Source: Cellulomonas marina
GTDB lineage: Bacteria; Actinomycetota; Actinomycetes; Actinomycetales; Cellulomonadaceae
Direction of reading: 5' to 3'
DNA: 64,000 bases
Assembly (NCBI RefSeq): GCF_900111925.1
Contig: NZ_FOKA01000001.1
Span: 248,001 to 312,000 of the forward strand
Shown: piece after piece, positions 1 through 8,273 of the stretch
How positions within the stretch are numbered: position 1 is the first letter of the stretch
Layout of the letters: every line of letters starts with the position of its first letter
Notes under the pieces: generated by a model
Databases searched by the model: none
What the model was told of the DNA's origin: nothing
What the model saw: the letters and a program-made list of their open reading frames with translations, nothing else
Position numbers and translations under genes: made by a program

Positions 1-1211
1 CCGTCGTCGCCGAGCACCGCGCGGTCGCCGAGCGCCTGTACGAGCGGGTCGACCTGCTCGTCTGGGTCCTCGACCCCCAGAAGTACGCCGACGGGGTGCT
101 GCACGAGCGCTACCTGCGTCCGCTGGCCCCGCTCGCCGGCGTCATGGTCCTCGCGCTCAACCACGCCGACCGCGTCCCGGCCCAGGACCGGGCGGCTTGG
201 CTCGACGACGCCCGCCGCCTCGCCGCGGACGACGGCCTCGGCCGCGTGCCGGTCCTGGCGGTCAGCGCCCGCACGGGGGAGGGCGTCGACGAGCTGCGCG
301 ACCGCCTCGTCGACGCCGCCCGCCGCCGTGAGGCCGCCGTGGCGCGCGTGCACGGCGACGTCCGCAGCGCCGCCGAGCGGGTGCTGGCGGCGTGCGGCGG
401 GCCGGGCCCGAAGCGCGCCGCCGGTCCGCCGCCGGAGGGCTCGCTCGTCTCCGCGCTGGAGGCGGCGGCCGGCGTGCCCGTCGTCGTGGACGCGGTGCGG
501 CGCTCGGCCGTGCGGCAGGCCGGGTCCGTGACGGGCTGGCCGCCCGTGCGCTGGCTGGCGCGGTGGCGGCCCGACCCCCTGCGGCGGCTGCACCTGCGGG
601 TCGGCCTCCCGGACGCCACGGCGACGGGGCGCACCTCGCTGCCGGCGGCGGCCCCCGTGGTGCGCGCCGCGGCGTCGACGGCCGTGCGCACGTGGTCGGA
701 CGAGGCGACGGCGGGCCTGCCGGACTCCTGGGTGCTGTCGACCCGCTCGGCCCTGGCGACGACGGCCGGCCCCGACCGCCTGGCCGACGCGCTCGACAGC
801 GCCGTGGCCGACACCCCGCTGCTGCCCGAGAGGCCCGCGCCGTGGTGGCGGGCCGTCGGGGTGCTGCAGTGGCTGCTGCTGGCGGCGGCTGTCGCGGGCC
901 TCGTCTGGCTCGGGGCGCTGGCGGTCATGGCGTACCTGCAGCTCCCGGCGCCGGAGACGCCGCGGTGGGGGCCGCTGCCGGTGCCGACCGCGCTCGCGGT
1001 CGGCGGCGTGCTCGCCGGGTTGCTGCTCGCGCTGCTGGCCGGCGTCCTGGCCCGGCTCGGGGCCCGACGACGCGCGGCCCGGGCGCGGCGGCGCCTGCGG
1101 GAGGCGGTGGCCGGCGTCGCGCGGACGCTCGTCGTCGAGCCTGTGCGCGCGGACCTCGAGCGGCTGGCGGCGTGCCGCGCGGCAGCGCAGCGGGCGGCGT
1201 CGACGCGCTGA
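1..1211 (+). CDS. membrane-anchored GTPase, 3' part
   Basis: The gene is open at the left window edge and is read in frame from base 3; about 402 residues are visible. The visible part starts near the end of a GTP-binding domain. The segment LLVWVLDPQKYAD comes first, then an N-H-A-D sequence near visible residues 53-56 that replaces the usual NKxD guanine-specificity motif, then VSARTGEGVDEL near 87, which fits the G5 SA motif. A long Ala/Arg-rich middle follows, then two hydrophobic segments at about residues 285-311 and 329-352 and a basic tail. This architecture fits actinobacterial GTPases that are often encoded next to a dynamin-like GTPase; that neighbour would lie outside the window. 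The P-loop is not visible, so the family call is moderate. Confidence 0.75.
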   Translation, partial: VVAEHRAVAERLYERVDLLVWVLDPQKYADGVLHERYLRPLAPLAGVMVLALNHADRVPAQDRAAWLDDARRLAADDGLGRVPVLAVSARTGEGVDELRDRLVDAARRREAAVARVHGDVRSAAERVLAACGGPGPKRAAGPPPEGSLVSALEAAAGVPVVVDAVRRSAVRQAGSVTGWPPVRWLARWRPDPLRRLHLRVGLPDATATGRTSLPAAAPVVRAAASTAVRTWSDEATAGLPDSWVLSTRSALATTAGPDRLADALDSAVADTPLLPERPAPWWRAVGVLQWLLLAAAVAGLVWLGALAVMAYLQLPAPETPRWGPLPVPTALAVGGVLAGLLLALLAGVLARLGARRRAARARRRLREAVAGVARTLVVEPVRADLERLAACRAAAQRAASTR

Positions 1212-1227
1212 GCGGACCGACCACCGG

Positions 1228-1253
1228 CGCGTGCGGTGGGCGTGCCGCACGCG
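1228..1253 (+). terminator. hairpin after the GTPase gene
   Basis: A perfect 9-bp stem (CGCGTGCGG at 1228-1236 and CCGCACGCG at 1245-1253) with an 8-base loop begins 17 bases after the GTPase stop codon. No T-tract follows, which is usual at this base composition. It covers the upstream GTG at 1231, which argues against that codon as the start of the next gene. Confidence 0.5.
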
Positions 1254-1278
1254 TCATCTGCCGGACACGCGGGATCGG

Positions 1279-1284
1279 TACGGT
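1279..1284 (+). promoter_or_regulatory. -10 element of a probable leaderless promoter
   Basis: TACGGT ends 6 bases before the ATG at 1291 and no Shine-Dalgarno sequence is present, so transcription probably starts at or next to the start codon. Confidence 0.5.
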
Positions 1285-1290
1285 CCGGCC

Positions 1291-2352
1291 ATGACGGCCC
1301 TGCCCACGTCGCTGCCTCCAGCTGCGGCGGCCTGCCCGAAGGACATGGTCCACGGCCCGTGCGGCGGCGTGCGGTTCGACGGGCTGTGCGAGCTCGGCGA
1401 CCGGCCGTGCCCGTTCGTCGACGCGCCGGTCGTCAGGTACCTGCCGGACCCGGGGGCGGGCGCGGTGCCGACGCCCCCGCTCCTCCCGTCGGCGGCGGCC
1501 ATGGCCGCCCTGCTGGCCCGGCGTCCCGTCGTCGTCGCGGACTTCCCGGCGCGCGCGCTGGACCGCGCCTCGCTCGAGCGCTGCGCCGACGTCCTCGTCG
1601 GGCACGTCGACGCGGTCCTGGCCGGGGACTCGGGGTCGGCGCGCGTGCAGTTCCCGCCGGCGTACCGGGCCGCGCTCGTGCAGGCCCGCGGCCTGCCGGC
1701 GTGGACCGGCCTCAACGACCGGGACCGCAACCGCGTGGCGCTCGAGGGCGAGGTCGCCGCGCTCGCCGACGTCGGCGTCGCGGGCGTCCACTGCGTCACC
1801 GGGGACCACCCGCGCACGGGCCACCGCCCCGACGCCCCCCCGGTCTTCGACCTCGACTCCACCGCCACCGCGGCCCTGGCCCGCGCGGCCGGCCACCTCG
1901 TCTCCGTCGCGGAGTCGCCGATGGCGCCGCCGGCCGACCGCCGTGCGGCCCGCCTGCGCCAGAAGGAGGCCGCCGGCGCGGACGTCTGCTTCGTCAACCA
2001 CTGCGGCGGCGCGGGCCCGGTCGGCCGCTTCGTCCGCGAGGCGCGCGACCTCGGCAGCACCTCGGCGTTCATCGCCTGCGTCCCGGTGGTCCTCGACCAC
2101 GCGAGCGCCGCGCTGCTGCGCTCCTTCACGACGCTCGTGCTCCCCGAGGGCTTCCTCGACGGCATCCTCGACGCCGCCGACCCGCACGCGGCCGGCATCG
2201 AGGCCGCCGTCGACCTGGCGGCGCAGGTGCTCGCCGTCGACGGCGTCTCGGGCGTCGACCTCTCGGGCGGCCCGGGCCCGGGCGCCGAGACCCCCTACGC
2301 CGAGGCCCTCGCGGAGATCGCCGACCGCCTGGCGATCCGCACCACGCCGTAG
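1291..2352 (+). CDS. methylenetetrahydrofolate reductase homologue, MetV-MetF fusion type
   Basis: The 353-residue product joins two parts of the methylene-THF reductase system. Residues 15-42 hold CPKDMVHGPCGG followed by two more cysteines (C15, C24, C33, C40), the signature of the MetV-type metal-binding domain (MTHFR C-terminal family). From about residue 70 a MetF-like TIM barrel follows, with the FAD-site segments LNDRDRNR and VTGDHP and the stretch PVFDLDS. The expected product reduces 5,10-methylene-THF to 5-methyl-THF, but the motif that carries the catalytic Glu in MetF (FEFFPP) reads ADFPAR here, with Asp or nothing in its place. Activity or substrate may therefore differ. The ATG at 1291 is preferred because the Cys motif starts soon after it and a -10-like hexamer lies 6 bases upstream. 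Confidence 0.8.
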   Translation: MTALPTSLPPAAAACPKDMVHGPCGGVRFDGLCELGDRPCPFVDAPVVRYLPDPGAGAVPTPPLLPSAAAMAALLARRPVVVADFPARALDRASLERCADVLVGHVDAVLAGDSGSARVQFPPAYRAALVQARGLPAWTGLNDRDRNRVALEGEVAALADVGVAGVHCVTGDHPRTGHRPDAPPVFDLDSTATAALARAAGHLVSVAESPMAPPADRRAARLRQKEAAGADVCFVNHCGGAGPVGRFVREARDLGSTSAFIACVPVVLDHASAALLRSFTTLVLPEGFLDGILDAADPHAAGIEAAVDLAAQVLAVDGVSGVDLSGGPGPGAETPYAEALAEIADRLAIRTTP

Positions 2353-2449
2353 CCCCGCCCCGCCCCGCCCGCCCGCCCCGCCCGCCGAGATGCCGGTGCC
2401 GGTGCTCGGGGAGGGAGGGGGCGGGGGTGGTCAGGGTGGGCAGGGGTGG

Positions 2450-3067
2450 TCAGCCGGGGAGGCGGGTGACCGTCCAGCCCGTGGGGGTGCGGGCGCAGGC
2501 GAGGCGGTGGCTCGGGCCGTCGGGGTCGCCGCGCCAGAAGGTGATGCGGCGGGGGGTGACGCGGTAGCCGACCCAGGTGGCCGGCGCGTCGAGGGCCTCG
2601 GGGTGGGCGGCGGCGAACTCCGCCCACCGCTGCCGCCGGGCCGCACGCGGCAGGGCCGCGGCGTCGGCGTCGTTCTGCCACGCGAGGAGCTGGAGGTACC
2701 GCGACCGGGCGGCGAAGACCGCGGCGGCGGCCTCGGCCTCCGTGGGCTCCGCCTCGCCCTGGACCGTCACCTGGCGGCCGAGGTCCGGCCAGACGAGGGC
2801 CAGGGACACGCGCGGGTCGGCGGCCAGGTGCGCGGCCTTGCGGGTGCGGGCGTCGGTGTGGAACAGCAGGGCGCCCGGCGCGTGCGCGCTCAGCAGCACG
2901 TGGCGGGTGTCCGGCCAGCCGTCCTCGTCGAGCGTCGTCAGCGCCATGAGCGGGCGCAGCTCGTCGACGGGCTGGGGCAGCCACGCGTCCAGCAGGGCCT
3001 CGGGGTCCTCCAGCGGCGCGTCGGGGTCCTCGACGTCGTGGCCGAACAGCGTCGAGGAGGTGATCAC
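2450..3067 (-). CDS. pyridoxamine 5'-phosphate oxidase family protein
   Basis: The 205-residue protein has the split-barrel flavin fold of the PdxH family. LLSAHAPGALLFHTDARTRKA matches the FMN-binding region, FAARSRYLQLLAWQ follows, and the C-terminus carries a PdxH-like R-x-T-F-W segment (RRITFWRGDPDGPSHR). Members oxidise pyridoxamine or pyridoxine phosphate or act as F420/FMN-dependent reductases on small heterocycles. It is the last gene of the minus-strand catabolic operon; its GTG start overlaps the creatininase stop codon as GTGA, so the two are probably translationally coupled. Position in this operon suggests a redox step in the same pathway rather than general vitamin B6 synthesis, but a PdxH role cannot be excluded. 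Confidence 0.8.
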   Translation of the reverse strand: MITSSTLFGHDVEDPDAPLEDPEALLDAWLPQPVDELRPLMALTTLDEDGWPDTRHVLLSAHAPGALLFHTDARTRKAAHLAADPRVSLALVWPDLGRQVTVQGEAEPTEAEAAAAVFAARSRYLQLLAWQNDADAAALPRAARRQRWAEFAAAHPEALDAPATWVGYRVTPRRITFWRGDPDGPSHRLACARTPTGWTVTRLPG

Positions 3068-3900
3068 CGCACCTCCACCGGGCCGGCCACGCCGGCCCCG
3101 CCCGCGACCGTGTGACCGGGGCCGAGCGGGTGGAAGGCGGCGATCTCCGTGAGGGCGGCGACGGCCAGGGCGACGGACGCCTCGTACAGCCGGGCGCCGT
3201 AGGCGGCGGTGGCCTGCGTCGGGTCGCCGAGGACGCCCGCCGGCCCGAAGTCGTCGGACAGCCAGCCGAACGTCACGGGCTTGCCGTGGAAGCCGATGAG
3301 CTCGGAGGCCGCCAGGTGCTCGGGCACCCAGCGCTCGGCCGTGGACAGGTCCACGAGGTCCGGGCGCAGGTGCAGCAGCATCGACGTCTCGGCCGCGCCG
3401 CCGTGGATGCCCAGCCCGAGCTCGTCGAGCCCCTCGCCGTCCGGCGGCGGCGCGGCGACGAGCGCCGGCACGAGGAACGTCCGCAGCCCTGTGAGCCGGC
3501 GGACCTCCCGCAGCGCGACACCGAGCGGCGCGACGTTCCCGCCGTGGCCGTTGAGGAACACGAGCCGCTCGGCGCCCGCCGCCGCCACGGACCGGCCGAG
3601 GTCGACGACGGTCTGCAGGAACGTCTCCGCGCGCAGCCACATCGTTCCCGGCGCCCACGCGTGCTCGTCGGACTTCGTGTACGCCAGGGTCGGCAGGACC
3701 CAGGCGTCGACGCCCGCGGCTGCGGCCCGGTCCACCGCCTCGGCGGCGACGCGGTCGGCCATGATCTGGTCGGTCAGCAGCGGGAGGTGCGGCCCGTGGT
3801 GCTCGACGGCCCCCGTCGGCAGGACCACCACCGAGCCCGGGCCCAGCGCCGCGGCCGCGGCCGGCCCGGACAGCTCCGCCAGGCGCCGGCCCGCGCTCAC
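3064..3900 (-). CDS. creatininase family amidohydrolase
   Basis: A 278-residue member of the creatininase family, which includes creatinine amidohydrolase, the deformylase ArfB and MftE. VLPTGAVEHHGPHLPLLTDQIMAD near residues 25-50 supplies the Glu, His and Asp metal ligands, and FLNGHGGN with GIHGGAAETSM supplies further ligands. These enzymes hydrolyse cyclic or linear amide bonds with two divalent metals. The gene overlaps the FAD oxidase upstream and the PNPOx gene downstream by GTGA. No mycofactocin genes are nearby, so MftE is unlikely; ring opening or deamidation in the locus pathway is the more likely role. The exact substrate is not evident. Confidence 0.85.
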   Translation of the reverse strand: MSAGRRLAELSGPAAAAALGPGSVVVLPTGAVEHHGPHLPLLTDQIMADRVAAEAVDRAAAAGVDAWVLPTLAYTKSDEHAWAPGTMWLRAETFLQTVVDLGRSVAAAGAERLVFLNGHGGNVAPLGVALREVRRLTGLRTFLVPALVAAPPPDGEGLDELGLGIHGGAAETSMLLHLRPDLVDLSTAERWVPEHLAASELIGFHGKPVTFGWLSDDFGPAGVLGDPTQATAAYGARLYEASVALAVAALTEIAAFHPLGPGHTVAGGAGVAGPVEVR

Positions 3901-5291
3901 CGCTGGCTCCCGGTCACGGCGACCGCCGCGCCGCGCGTCGCGATGCCGCCGACCGTCCCCGGCGCGAGCGGTGCCACGTCCGTGCGCGCGAGCTTGCCCG
4001 GGTTGAGCAGCCCGGCGGGGTCGGTCGTCGCGGCGAGCGCCGCCGTCTGCTCCGGCTCGTGGTCGACGGCCCACTGGTGCGGGTTGTGGAAGCCGACGCC
4101 CAGCGCGGTGAGGCGCTCGAAGCCGGCCCACACCGCCTCCGGGCTCTCGTACTCGCCGACGAGCATCCCGATGGGCCGCCCGCGCTGCGCCTCGATGTGG
4201 AGCATCCCGCCGGGGTACACGGCGTGGACCTCGTCGATCCGCTCGACGAGCGCGTCGCCGGCGACCTCGACGTGGAAGTACCGGCCCGGGTGCGCCTTCT
4301 GCAGCCACTCGACGGGGTGGTTGTAGGACAGCATGCTCAGCTTCATAGTCGCCTGCGGGCCCTCGCGGACGTCCTCGACGCGGCCGCCGGCGCCCTCGAC
4401 GAGCGCCCGCGCGGCGTCGAGCGAGGCGGCGTCGACGATCGCGCGCAGGCTGGAGCGCCCCGCCGGGATCGCCGGGTCCGCGGGCAGGGCCTCGGCAAGG
4501 GTCGGCAGGTCCGCCGACACGAGCCGGGGCGTCGGGGTCAGGTCCGCGAACGGGCGGAGCACCGACAGCGCGTCGGCGAAGTCGCCGAAGCTGGCGTACA
4601 GCGCGCGCCAGTCCTGCAGCGGCTCGAGCCGGACGGTGGCCCGCGCGATGATGCCGGCGGTGCCGTAGGTGTGCAGGTAGGGCTCGGCGTCGGCGCCCTC
4701 CACGTGGACGAGCCGCGCGTCGGGCACGGCGTGCACCACGTCGAGCGCGAGCGCGAAGCCCGTGTGCAGCATGCCGTGCGCGATCGACCCGGTGCCGCCG
4801 GAGCCGCCCGAGAGGAACCCGCCGATGGAGGACTGCGCCGTCGAGGGGTACATGAGGACCTGCTGGCCCGTGCGGCCGGCGGCCTGCTCCAGGGCGACGA
4901 GGGTCGCGCCCGCGTCGGCGGTGACGAACCCGTCGCCGACCTCGACGACCGTGCGCGCGCGCGACAGGTCGAGGACGAGACCGCCGGCCATCGGGATGGC
5001 CTGGCCGTAGTTGCCCGTGCCCTTGCCGCGCGGCGTCACGGGGACGCCGTGCCGCACCGCGGCGCCGACGGCCTGCGCGATGCCCTCCGCAGTCGTCGGG
5101 AAGGCGACGAGGTCCGCCAGGCCGAGGGGCAGCTGCGCGCTGATGACGGGGGACAGGTGCGCCCCGTCGACGGAGGCCTTCTCGCGGGCGGCGAGCTCGG
5201 TGGTGACGGCGCGGTCCCCGAGCAGGGAGCGCAGCTCGGCGGCCAGGGCGGCGAGCGTGGCCGGCGCGGGCCGGGCGGCGGTGGCGGTCAT
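3897..5291 (-). CDS. FAD-binding oxidoreductase, PCMH/GlcD type
   Basis: The 464-residue flavoprotein belongs to the FAD_binding_4 (VAO/PCMH) family. TTAEGIAQAVGAAVRHGVPVTPRGKGTGNYGQ forms the nucleotide-binding entry, and SSIGGFLSGGSGGTGSIAHG is the pyrophosphate-binding Gly-rich loop. NPGKL near the C-terminus is the usual end of the cap domain. Such enzymes oxidise alcohols, 2-hydroxy acids or amines and pass electrons to oxygen or a carrier. No His or Cys in the typical covalent-flavin position is obvious. The gene begins 102 bases after the SDR gene and overlaps the creatininase gene by GTGA. It probably oxidises a pathway intermediate. Confidence 0.85.
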   Translation of the reverse strand: MTATAARPAPATLAALAAELRSLLGDRAVTTELAAREKASVDGAHLSPVISAQLPLGLADLVAFPTTAEGIAQAVGAAVRHGVPVTPRGKGTGNYGQAIPMAGGLVLDLSRARTVVEVGDGFVTADAGATLVALEQAAGRTGQQVLMYPSTAQSSIGGFLSGGSGGTGSIAHGMLHTGFALALDVVHAVPDARLVHVEGADAEPYLHTYGTAGIIARATVRLEPLQDWRALYASFGDFADALSVLRPFADLTPTPRLVSADLPTLAEALPADPAIPAGRSSLRAIVDAASLDAARALVEGAGGRVEDVREGPQATMKLSMLSYNHPVEWLQKAHPGRYFHVEVAGDALVERIDEVHAVYPGGMLHIEAQRGRPIGMLVGEYESPEAVWAGFERLTALGVGFHNPHQWAVDHEPEQTAALAATTDPAGLLNPGKLARTDVAPLAPGTVGGIATRGAAVAVTGSQR

Positions 5292-5393
5292 GGGCGGGTC
5301 CTGTCGGGACGGGGCGGGTGGGGAGCGGGGGAGCAGCGCGGGCAGCAGGACGACGGCAGGACGACGGCCGGGCGACGGACGGGCGAGCGCCCG

Positions 5394-6179
5394 TCAGTGC
5401 ATGACCATCCCGCCGGTGACGTTGATGGACTGCCCCGTGAGGTAGGAGGCGTCCGGGGAGGCGAGGAACGCGGCGACCCCCGCGACGTCGTCCGGCTCGC
5501 CGAGCCGGCCGAGCGGCGAGTACGACGACCACGTCGCGACGTCCTCGGCCGTCCGGGTGGCGGCGCCCATCTCCGTGAGCACGTACCCGGGGCACAGGCA
5601 GTTGGCGCGGATGCCGTGCTCGCCGAGCTCGAGCGCGGTGACGCGGGTGAGCGCGGCGACGGCGGCCTTCGAGGCGGCGTAGTGGCCCTGGCCCGCGCCG
5701 CCGGCCTTCGCGGCCATGCTCGCGAGGTTGATGATCGAGCCGCCGGTGCCCTGCGCGACCATCGTGCGGGCCGCCCTCTGCGTGGTGACGAGGAAGGACC
5801 GCGCGTTGACGGCCATGACCTCGTCCCACGCGTCGGGGTCGAGGTCGAGCAGGGCCGCGAAGCGCAGGATCCCGGCGTTGTTGACGAGGACGTCGAGCCC
5901 GCCGAGGGCGCTGGTGGCGGCGTCCACGGCGGCCCGCGTGGCGGCGACGTCGACGAGGTCGACGGCGTGGAACGAGCCGCCCACCTCGTCGGCCACCGCC
6001 TGCCCCGGGGCGACGAGGCGGTCGAGCACCGCCACGCGCGCCCCGTCGGCGGACAGGCGCCGCACGATGGCTGCGCCGATGCCCTGGGCGCCCCCGGTGA
6101 CGACGGCCCGCACGCCGGCGAGGCGTGGCGTCGAGCCAGGACCGGTACCAGGACCGGGGGCGTCCAGGGCGGGGGTCAC
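5394..6179 (-). CDS. SDR family NAD(P)-dependent oxidoreductase
   Basis: A classical short-chain dehydrogenase of 261 residues. TGGAQGIG is the cofactor loop, NNAG the structural motif, and the active site is Asn, Ser (in INLASM), Tyr and Lys in YAASK. CPGYVLTEM follows in the usual place. Aspartate after the second beta strand (AVLDR) favours NAD over NADP. It catalyses reversible alcohol/carbonyl oxidation. The GTG start lies 4 bases after the substrate-binding protein stop codon, so the two are surely on one transcript. It ends MVMH, close to the family's usual C-terminus. Confidence 0.88.
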   Translation of the reverse strand: MTPALDAPGPGTGPGSTPRLAGVRAVVTGGAQGIGAAIVRRLSADGARVAVLDRLVAPGQAVADEVGGSFHAVDLVDVAATRAAVDAATSALGGLDVLVNNAGILRFAALLDLDPDAWDEVMAVNARSFLVTTQRAARTMVAQGTGGSIINLASMAAKAGGAGQGHYAASKAAVAALTRVTALELGEHGIRANCLCPGYVLTEMGAATRTAEDVATWSSYSPLGRLGEPDDVAGVAAFLASPDASYLTGQSINVTGGMVMH

Positions 6180-6183
6180 GGCG

Positions 6184-7377
6184 TCAGAAGCCGATCGACT
6201 CGTCGAGGAACTCGTTCGTGAACAGGTCGCTCGCGACGAGGCCCTCCTTCGGCGCCGAGCCGGACTCCGTGAACAGCGGGGTGTCGATGTCGATGACCGT
6301 CTGGATCCGGGCCTCGTCCATGTCGCCCATGAACTCGTTGTCGCCGTTGCCGACGATCTCGAGGTCCTTCATCTGCTGGACGCCGAAGTCCGCCACGTCG
6401 GCGTCGTACACCCAGCCGTTGTCGAAGGCGGTGACGAGCTCGACGACGAGGGCGTTGGTCTCCGCCGGGTCCTCGATGTAGTCGACGGTCGCCTGCTGCA
6501 GCACCGGCACCAGCTTCTCGAGGCAGGGCCGCAGCTCCTCGAGGTCGCCCGTGCGGACGGCCATCGCCTCGGGGTAGATGGGGTAGCCCGTGTCGTGGAT
6601 GAGCTGGAACTGCACGGGCTTGCCCCAGGCGGCGACCTGGTTCTCGTAGATGAACGGCTCGGCGGTGGCGAAGCCCTGCTGGCCGTCGACGCCCTTGGCG
6701 GTGACGAACTTGGCCGGCGTGCCGTCGTAGGCGCCGTCGGTCACCTCGGTGGGCAGGATGCCGGAGCCCTGGAGGTAGCCCATGTAGGCGGCGCCCTGGA
6801 AGTAGCGGACGACCCCGCCCGTGCCGGGCAGCGCCTTGCCGAGCTCCTCGATCGTCGTGACGTCCGGGTAGGTCTCCGGGTCCCACATGATCATCTGCGG
6901 GGACTTGTCGGCCTCGGCGAAGACGGCGGTCGTCGGCAGCGAGGCGCTGACCTGCACCGCCTCGTCGGTGGAGACGTAGCCCATCGTGATGTCCGTGTCC
7001 TGGTACATCTGCGAGGAGACCGACTGGAAGCCGATGGCCGGTCCGCCGGACCGGACCTCGACCTTGACGCCGGTCGGCTCGCCGCTGGCGTACAGGTCGC
7101 CCGAGACCGACTTCTTGTCGGCGTCGATGACGGGGTCGGGCCCGAGCAGCTCGTAGAGGTGGCCGTGGTCCGCCTCGGGGTTCCAGTCCGTCTGGATGAC
7201 GACGGTGGCGGGGCACACGGAGGCGAGGTCGACGCCGCCCGCCGCGGCGGTGGCCGCGGTCGAGCCGCCGCCCGTCGCGTCGGCGGAGCCGGCGGCGCCG
7301 GAGGAGCAGGCGGCGAGCGCGGCGAGGGCGAGGACCGCACCGCCGGCGAGGGTGGACCGCTTCGCGGTCGGGCGCAT
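6184..7377 (-). CDS. ABC transporter substrate-binding lipoprotein, NitT/TauT-like
   Basis: The 397-residue protein starts with a lipoprotein signal peptide: basic residues, a hydrophobic run and the lipobox LAAC with Cys24 as the acylation site. A Ser/Ala/Thr-rich linker follows, then a periplasmic-binding fold of the NMT1/THI5-like type that goes with TauC/SsuC permeases. VVIQTDWNPEADHGHLYE near the start resembles ligand-facing segments of pyrimidine and nitrile-type binders, so an N-containing ring is a reasonable ligand guess. GGAG-type pairing bases (CTGGAG) lie just before the ATG. It follows the permease gene after a 110-base G-rich gap and is encoded as part of the same operon. Confidence 0.85.
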   Translation of the reverse strand: MRPTAKRSTLAGGAVLALAALAACSSGAAGSADATGGGSTAATAAAGGVDLASVCPATVVIQTDWNPEADHGHLYELLGPDPVIDADKKSVSGDLYASGEPTGVKVEVRSGGPAIGFQSVSSQMYQDTDITMGYVSTDEAVQVSASLPTTAVFAEADKSPQMIMWDPETYPDVTTIEELGKALPGTGGVVRYFQGAAYMGYLQGSGILPTEVTDGAYDGTPAKFVTAKGVDGQQGFATAEPFIYENQVAAWGKPVQFQLIHDTGYPIYPEAMAVRTGDLEELRPCLEKLVPVLQQATVDYIEDPAETNALVVELVTAFDNGWVYDADVADFGVQQMKDLEIVGNGDNEFMGDMDEARIQTVIDIDTPLFTESGSAPKEGLVASDLFTNEFLDESIGF

Positions 7378-7487
7378 GGGGACTCCAGAGGGGGTCGGGG
7401 CAGGGGCCGGGACGGGGGCAGGGGACGGGCAGGGGTAGGGGACGGGCGGGCGGTGCGGGGTGCCGGGGACGGCGGGGCGGGCCGCGC

Positions 7488-8273
7488 TCAGGCGGCGTCG
7501 CTCCACCGCCCGACGACGAGCGTGCGCAGCCACCCGAAGAGCAGGAAGACCGCGACGCCGAGCAGGGAGGCCGTGAGGATGGCCGCGAAGGTGCCCGGCC
7601 CGTTGAGCCGGGAGGTCGACACCTGGATGAGGACCCCGAGGCCCGGGGTGCCGCGCTGGAAGAACTGGTCGCCGACGATCGCGCCGATGACCGAGAGCCC
7701 CGCCGCGGTCCGCAGCCCGACGAACAGCGACGGCAGCGCCGCCGGGAACCGCAGCTTCGTCAGCACGGTCCACGTCGAGGCGCCCTGCAGCGCGAACAGC
7801 TCGCGCTGCGCCCTGTCCACGGACTGCAGCCCGAAGAGCGTGTTCGACACCATCGGGAAGATCGAGATCATCACGGTGACGATGACGCGGGAGGCGAACT
7901 CGTAGCCGAACAGGGCCCCGATGAGGGGCACGAGCGCCAGGATCGGGATGCACTGGAGGATCACGGCGTAGGGGTACAGCGACCGCTCGATCCACCGCGC
8001 CTGCGCCATGAGCACCGCCCACGCCACGCCGATGGCGATGGCGATGACGAGCCCCGTGAGGGCGACGACCGTCGAGTTCCCGAGGTTGCGCAGCAGCTGC
8101 GGGGTGAACGTCGGGTCCGCGACCATCGCCCGGAGCACGAGGTGCGGGTAGGGCACGAGGAACGCCAGCTCCTGGCGGGCGTAGCTCGCGGCCGCGGCGT
8201 ACCAGAGGCCGATGAGGGCGACGAGGACGACGAGCGGCTGCCACCACGGCGTCCGGCCGCGCCGGCGCGTCAC
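7488..8273 (-). CDS. ABC transporter permease, TauC/SsuC family
   Basis: The 261-residue integral membrane protein has about six hydrophobic segments and the BPD_transp_1 coupling region near residues 165-195 (ALQGASTWTVLTKLRFPAALP), the EAA loop that contacts the ATPase. It forms the membrane channel of an importer with the adjacent ATPase and lipoprotein. Its GTG start overlaps the ATPase stop codon by GTGA. Family members move nitrate, sulfonates, taurine, pyrimidine precursors and other small nitrogen or sulfur compounds, so sequence alone does not give the substrate. Confidence 0.9.
   Translation of the reverse strand: MTRRRGRTPWWQPLVVLVALIGLWYAAAASYARQELAFLVPYPHLVLRAMVADPTFTPQLLRNLGNSTVVALTGLVIAIAIGVAWAVLMAQARWIERSLYPYAVILQCIPILALVPLIGALFGYEFASRVIVTVMISIFPMVSNTLFGLQSVDRAQRELFALQGASTWTVLTKLRFPAALPSLFVGLRTAAGLSVIGAIVGDQFFQRGTPGLGVLIQVSTSRLNGPGTFAAILTASLLGVAVFLLFGWLRTLVVGRWSDAA

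Noticed and set aside
1231..1290. Upstream GTG start of the MetF-like gene at 1231
   Set aside because: It lies in a hairpin, adds residues without homology and is less well placed than ATG 1291 with its -10 element.
3064..3900. Mycofactocin peptidase MftE
   Set aside because: No MftA, MftB, MftC or precursor peptide is nearby; the gene belongs to the catabolic operon.
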